From the NCBI GenBank assembly GCA_963691905.1, contig OY829891.1, forward strand, positions 124,001 through 188,000: a stretch of DNA of 64,000 nt. Direction: 5' to 3'. This document shows, in pieces, positions 60,688 to 64,000 of the stretch. The stretch's first letter is position 1. Each line of letters opens with the position of its first letter. The stretch comes from QGON01 sp963691905. Lineage in GTDB: Bacteria; Pseudomonadota; Gammaproteobacteria; Chromatiales; Chromatiaceae. The translations under genes were made by a program, and so were the position numbers. The notes beneath the pieces were generated by a model. The model saw only the letters and a program-made list of their open reading frames with translations, searched no databases and was not told where the DNA came from.

Positions 60688-62307
60688 TCATAACGTGAAA
60701 GCAACTTTCGCCGAAATGGCAATCTTGTAGATGACATCCATTAAGTCCAAGGCAAACTGTCTTGTCTTGGAATCGACCCTCGGCGGCACAATAATCTCAT
60801 CACCCGGCTTAATAATCGTCTGCGGAGTAGTGACTTCAACCTCCGCATTGGGGTGGTGAATGATGACTTTTTCTGTATCTGCCCGGTCTGAGTAACCACC
60901 GGCTTTTTCGATATACTGTTCTGCCGTCCAGCCTTCACGATGAGTGACGGCATGCATCATCATCACCTCACCGACCGTACGAACAAGCTGTGTATTGGTG
61001 GGAATGACGAGGGTATCATCAGGCTCCAGCAGAATATTCTGTTGAACCCCGTCCTGCGAGGTCACCACTCTTCCCAGCGGATCAATCAGGCGGGCCCGCT
61101 CAGCAAACTTGGCCATCAACTCAGCCTCCTGGACACGGATCCCCACCTCTCCATGGGAGCCGGATAACGCCAGCATTGAGCTGCGCTCCAAACGGAACAG
61201 GCTATCACTGATAGCGTCCTTCTGCGCCACGGCCACCGAAACACGGCGTATGTAAATCGCCGCAGTGTTTGCCAACCTGGGATCGACCGGGATGTGGTTG
61301 AGCACATCCACCAGACGGGAACCACGCTTTACCGACATCGTGACCGGTCCGTTAAATTCACCCTGGATATTGATCAGTATGGTGTTGGCACGCCCATCGT
61401 CCCTGAGTGTTACCGTATCGCCATCGCGCAAGGAGTAACCAAGAAAGGTCATAAGTGACATGGTCTGCTTAACCGGCCGACCACTGCGCATGCCGATAAT
61501 AGTGACCTCAGTGGCCTGTGCCGCCTTGGGGATCACCTTGAGGATCTCGCCACCCGATGAACTCGCTGACTTCATCTCGACAAAGGCACTGCGAGCCACA
61601 TTGCCTTCGAGCTGAATAACGGCCCCACGCTGTTTGACCAGGATGGTGTCATTCTCCTGCAGCTGGAGTGAGACGATCTTACCCTTGAGGATAAAATCGT
61701 AGAGGTCGGTCGTGTTGATGGTTTTTCCAGCGCGGATGATCTCAATTTTCCGGTAGCTGCCCAGTTTGGAATCGATGCCACCCGCCAGATCGAGAAAATA
61801 GAGAAGGCTGTCAGAAGGAAGACCGGCGTAGAGGCCAGGATTACTGACCATGCCTGTCACATAGACGGCAATCGGCTGCGCTGTAGCGAGGTTGGTGTAG
61901 ACATCAAAATTGCTGGTGTAGACCTTCTGGATATGTGCCTTGACGGTACTGGTCAGATCGGCATTTTTTACCCCTTCTAGCTTCAGCGGCCCTATCTCCG
62001 GCATGAAGATATTACCCTGGCTGTCGATGGTATAAATATCTTTTATGGTCACAGCCCCCCACGCAGCGACAGCTACCTTGTCACCTGGGGCAAGAATATA
62101 GCTGGGGTTGAGCCCGTCACCTCGTGTCTTAAGGAAATTTCCGCTGAAAAGTTTTGCACCGAATGGCTCAATCACGTCCTCTTGCTGAACGGCAACTGGA
62201 GGAGTGGGTGAGACGGCCTCTGCGGCGTCAAGTGGTCTTACCAAACCACAAAGTGCAACAAGGATAAGCAGAGTGACGAAATGCCTCTTCACCCGATCCA
62301 TCCCCAT
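60688..62307 (-). CDS. kpsD: Outer-membrane polysaccharide export protein KpsD
   Basis: This 539-residue exported protein has a signal peptide (FVTLLILVALCGLVRPLDAAEA). The Poly_export domain (SYILAPGDKVAVAAWGAV) is followed by several SLBB domains (VTGMVSNPGLYAGLPSDSL; LQLEGNVARSAFVEM) and LVIPTNTQLVRTVGEVMM at the end. The ATG at 62307 has GGAG six bases upstream and begins the signal peptide; 25 further codons are open. It is the first gene of the kpsD-M-T-E run, 29 bases after a lipoprotein gene. Confidence 0.93.
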   Translation of the reverse strand: MGMDRVKRHFVTLLILVALCGLVRPLDAAEAVSPTPPVAVQQEDVIEPFGAKLFSGNFLKTRGDGLNPSYILAPGDKVAVAAWGAVTIKDIYTIDSQGNIFMPEIGPLKLEGVKNADLTSTVKAHIQKVYTSNFDVYTNLATAQPIAVYVTGMVSNPGLYAGLPSDSLLYFLDLAGGIDSKLGSYRKIEIIRAGKTINTTDLYDFILKGKIVSLQLQENDTILVKQRGAVIQLEGNVARSAFVEMKSASSSGGEILKVIPKAAQATEVTIIGMRSGRPVKQTMSLMTFLGYSLRDGDTVTLRDDGRANTILINIQGEFNGPVTMSVKRGSRLVDVLNHIPVDPRLANTAAIYIRRVSVAVAQKDAISDSLFRLERSSMLALSGSHGEVGIRVQEAELMAKFAERARLIDPLGRVVTSQDGVQQNILLEPDDTLVIPTNTQLVRTVGEVMMMHAVTHREGWTAEQYIEKAGGYSDRADTEKVIIHHPNAEVEVTTPQTIIKPGDEIIVPPRVDSKTRQFALDLMDVIYKIAISAKVAFTL

Positions 62308-62336
62308 CAGAACTCCATAAAATTGTTTAATATCAG

Positions 62337-62717
62337 TCACTTTACGGAACCCGTTAAAAAGATATCTCCGGAGAAAAACCAATTGTGTCCGTCATTACAG
62401 GCCACTCGTCCTCTGGTGGCCCCAGGGGTGGGATTCCCGGTAATCGTAACAGGCCGACAGCGCCTGCCACTTGCTGCGGTGTATAACTCGCCTGCAACGA
62501 ATATGACCGAACCCACTGCACCTCTCTCCCCGGGGTTCATGGTTGGAATTTCTGAGAGAATGGCTAATTCAAGGGGATTACTGACGGAATTGACAGCAAC
62601 ATCCTTCTGCACGGTCTCTGTCTTAGCTGATGGGATGCTCATAGAGGTAGCACATCCTGTGACTGATGCCAGGCAGGCAGTCAATATGAGCAGAGGGATT
62701 TTTCTGACAGTTTCCAT
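62337..62717 (-). CDS. Small lipoprotein of unknown function upstream of kpsD
   Basis: From ATG 62717 this 126-residue protein has a lipoprotein signal (IPLLILTACLASVTGCATS; lipobox Cys near residue 22). The mature part contains LAILSEIPTMNPGERGAVGS and a C-terminal cluster RVACNDGHNWFFSGDIFL with two or three Cys. I do not recognise a family. The position directly before kpsD suggests an accessory role in capsule export at the outer membrane. Frames further upstream have no signal, so this start is preferred, although the ribosome-binding site is weak. Confidence 0.75.
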   Translation of the reverse strand: METVRKIPLLILTACLASVTGCATSMSIPSAKTETVQKDVAVNSVSNPLELAILSEIPTMNPGERGAVGSVIFVAGELYTAASGRRCRPVTITGNPTPGATRGRVACNDGHNWFFSGDIFLTGSVK

Positions 62718-62780
62718 ACCAGGGAGATAGATGGCGCTCAAATGAGGCAATAAACCCAAACGATGTAGTTTACAGATTAA

Positions 62781-62825
62781 GGAATCTCTGATCAATTGCC
62801 ATATCGAGCGCGGCAAGAAACCTGG
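62781..62825. repeat. Decayed left end of the 129-bp element
   Basis: GGAATCTCTGATCAATTG and the following GCCATATCGAGCGCGG match the left part of the element at 62865-62993 with several changes. No right end is seen. Confidence 0.5.
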
Positions 62826-62864
62826 CTCACATAACCCATTGATAATACGATTATTTAAGACTAA

Positions 62865-62993
62865 GGCACCTCTGATCAATTGTCATTTCGAACGCAGTGA
62901 GAAATCTCATACCTCGAAACCTATTATGCACCCTGTAGCTTGAGATCTCTCCCTAGGGTCGAGATGACAATGATCCAATTGATCAGAGGTTCC
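62865..62993. mobile_element. MITE-like element with a CTAA target duplication
   Basis: The ends GGCACCTCTGATCAATTG and CAATTGATCAGAGGTTCC are 18-bp inverted repeats with one mismatch. CTAA flanks both sides (62861-62864; 62994-62997). The 129-bp interior is itself palindromic (GTCATTTCGAACGCAG...GAGATGACAAT) and codes nothing. YTAR target duplications of 4 bp are typical of the IS5 group. It lies three bases beyond the rfbD stop codon. Confidence 0.75.
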
Positions 62994-63000
62994 CTAAAGT

Positions 63001-63897
63001 TTATTTCATCACCTGATCCAGCACCAATTTCCAGTCAGGAAGCACCACACCAAAATGATGTCGCAGTTTGGCATTATCCAAGATTGAATAACCAGGTCTC
63101 GGGGCAGGAAGTGGATACTCCTCTGTCGTTATAGGCTTTGCAGATTGGAGTAGTATTTTTTCGTCCGCTTCCCGCATCAATTCAAATATTAATCTTGAAA
63201 AGCCATACCATGTTGTCATTCCATCTGAACTCAGATGGTAGAGTCCACGCTTCTCATCAACCAAATCCGGATTTACTACGCATTGCGAAACAGCTTGACT
63301 GGTTGCTTCGGCAATATGCCGGCACCACGTTGGGGCACCATACTGATCATCGACAATCTTAAGTTCCTCGCGCTCTTGCGCCAGACGCCGCATTGTCATC
63401 AGAAAGTTATGACCGCGAAAACCATAAACCCAACTGGTTCGAAAGATAAGATATCGCCCATCAACTGCCTCAACCGCCTTTTCACCGGCCAGCTTTGTCT
63501 TTCCGTAGACACTTAGTGGGTTTGTTGGACTCTCTTCCCTGTAGGGTTCGGTTGCTTTGCCATCAAACACGTAATCTGTTGAGTATTGGATTAGCGTGGC
63601 TTTAATGGCTTTCGCTTCCTCCGCCAGAATGCCAGGTGCTGTGCCATTTATTGCCATGGCAAGTTCATGTTCTTCTTCAGCCTTATCGACAGCTGTATAG
63701 GCGGCAGCGTTGATGATCCAGTCAGGTTTGATTTCCCGCACTGCCTTGCGAATGGTGCCGGGGTCCGCAAGATCAATAGCGATTGGCTGAGTTTTGCGAC
63801 CGATGGCAATGACGTCGCCCAGTGTAGCCATGGAGCGTTGAAGCTCCCAGCCAACTTGGCCTTGATCACCGATGATTAGAATTCGTGTTTTTTTCAC
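63001..63897 (-). CDS. rfbD: dTDP-4-dehydrorhamnose reductase
   Basis: This 298-residue short-chain dehydrogenase has the Rossmann motif ILIIGDQGQVGWELQ, ALVDKAEEE-like AYTAVDKAEE, STDYVFDG and the catalytic YGKTKLAGE (Tyr/Lys). It catalyses the last step of dTDP-L-rhamnose synthesis. I chose GTG 63897 because it directly precedes the Rossmann motif; 25 earlier open codons lack family match. Partner genes rfbA/B/C would lie beyond the window. Confidence 0.92.
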   Translation of the reverse strand: MKKTRILIIGDQGQVGWELQRSMATLGDVIAIGRKTQPIAIDLADPGTIRKAVREIKPDWIINAAAYTAVDKAEEEHELAMAINGTAPGILAEEAKAIKATLIQYSTDYVFDGKATEPYREESPTNPLSVYGKTKLAGEKAVEAVDGRYLIFRTSWVYGFRGHNFLMTMRRLAQEREELKIVDDQYGAPTWCRHIAEATSQAVSQCVVNPDLVDEKRGLYHLSSDGMTTWYGFSRLIFELMREADEKILLQSAKPITTEEYPLPAPRPGYSILDNAKLRHHFGVVLPDWKLVLDQVMK

Positions 63898-63931
63898 GTC
63901 TTTAAAACTATTTCTGGGCAACCTGAAAAGA

Positions 63932-63971
63932 TTTTTTCTCTCGCCAAGACGCCAAGTGCGCCAAGAAATCA
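63932..63971. repeat. Heptad-like repetitive element upstream of rfbD
   Basis: CTCTCGCCAAGACGCCAAGTGCGCCAAG contains CGCCAAG repeated at about 10-bp spacing. Similar dispersed stretches (CTTTGCG- or CTTCGTG-type) are common near bacterial genes. A related stretch appears at 6334-6360. Function is unknown. Confidence 0.4.
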
Positions 63972-64000
63972 TTGTTTGCGCACTTCCTCCGCGTTCTTTG

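Noticed and set aside
62281..62730. Plus-strand frame opposite the lipoprotein gene
   Set aside because: The minus strand has a proper lipobox signal and fits the kps operon direction.

Overview
The window looks like a chromosomal segment of a gammaproteobacterium with outer-membrane secretion and a thick surface polysaccharide. It carries a full Gsp type II secretion operon with ExeA/GspB, QseB/PmrA-like and NarL-like regulators, a periplasmic nonaheme cytochrome and a group-2 (KpsC/S/M/T/E/D) capsule locus. Closeness to sulfur-oxidising or anaerobically respiring lineages is a weak inference from the cytochrome only. No rRNA, tRNA, phage or CRISPR was seen.

Layout. 1-6.2 kb: the 5' part of an exported protein, a nonaheme cytochrome c with a terminator and a CTTAAG-N5-CTTAAG box at its promoter, and an OmpR-family two-component system. 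6.4-20 kb: a small insertion element, then the T2SS operon gspD-E-F-G-H-I-J-K-L-M-(C/N-like)-exeA-gspB, all on the minus strand. 20.7-23.2 kb: a sensor kinase with an eroded ATP-binding domain, divergent from a NarL-type regulator. 23.4-27.5 kb: cysC-kpsC-kpsS on the plus strand. 27.6-33.4 kb: three PIN/Phd toxin-antitoxin pairs, a radical SAM protein, a GT29-like glycosyltransferase and a GT4-like glycosyltransferase. 33.5-38.7 kb: hexose phosphomutase, sulfotransferase, gmm, fcl and gmd (GDP-mannose/GDP-fucose supply). 38.8-48.6 kb: visibly AT-rich DNA that starts with two gene wrecks and holds a secreted LamG/glycosidase-like protein, two sulfotransferases, a CMP-sugar synthetase-HAD fusion and a two-module glycosyltransferase. 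48.6-58.1 kb: two long coiled-coil proteins made of near-identical repeats, glycosyltransferases and manC. 58.1-63.9 kb: kpsE, kpsT, kpsM, kpsD, a lipoprotein and rfbD.

How it may work. ManC, the phosphomutase, Gmd and Fcl supply GDP-mannose and GDP-fucose, RfbD belongs to dTDP-rhamnose synthesis, and the CMP-sugar synthetase with the GT29-like enzyme suggests an acidic sugar. KpsC/KpsS would build the poly-Kdo linker, and KpsM/T/E/D would export the chain. CysC (PAPS synthesis) with three clear and one possible sulfotransferase suggests a sulfated capsule.

The most unusual features are the coiled-coil proteins. One couples a FkbM-type methyltransferase domain to ten 42-residue repeats. The other couples a sulfotransferase-like domain to 112-residue repeats. 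Both unit lengths are exact multiples of seven, so copy number can change without breaking the heptad register. By analogy with WbdD they could be chain terminators with a length-setting ruler that evolves by repeat recombination. This is a hypothesis from architecture and context.
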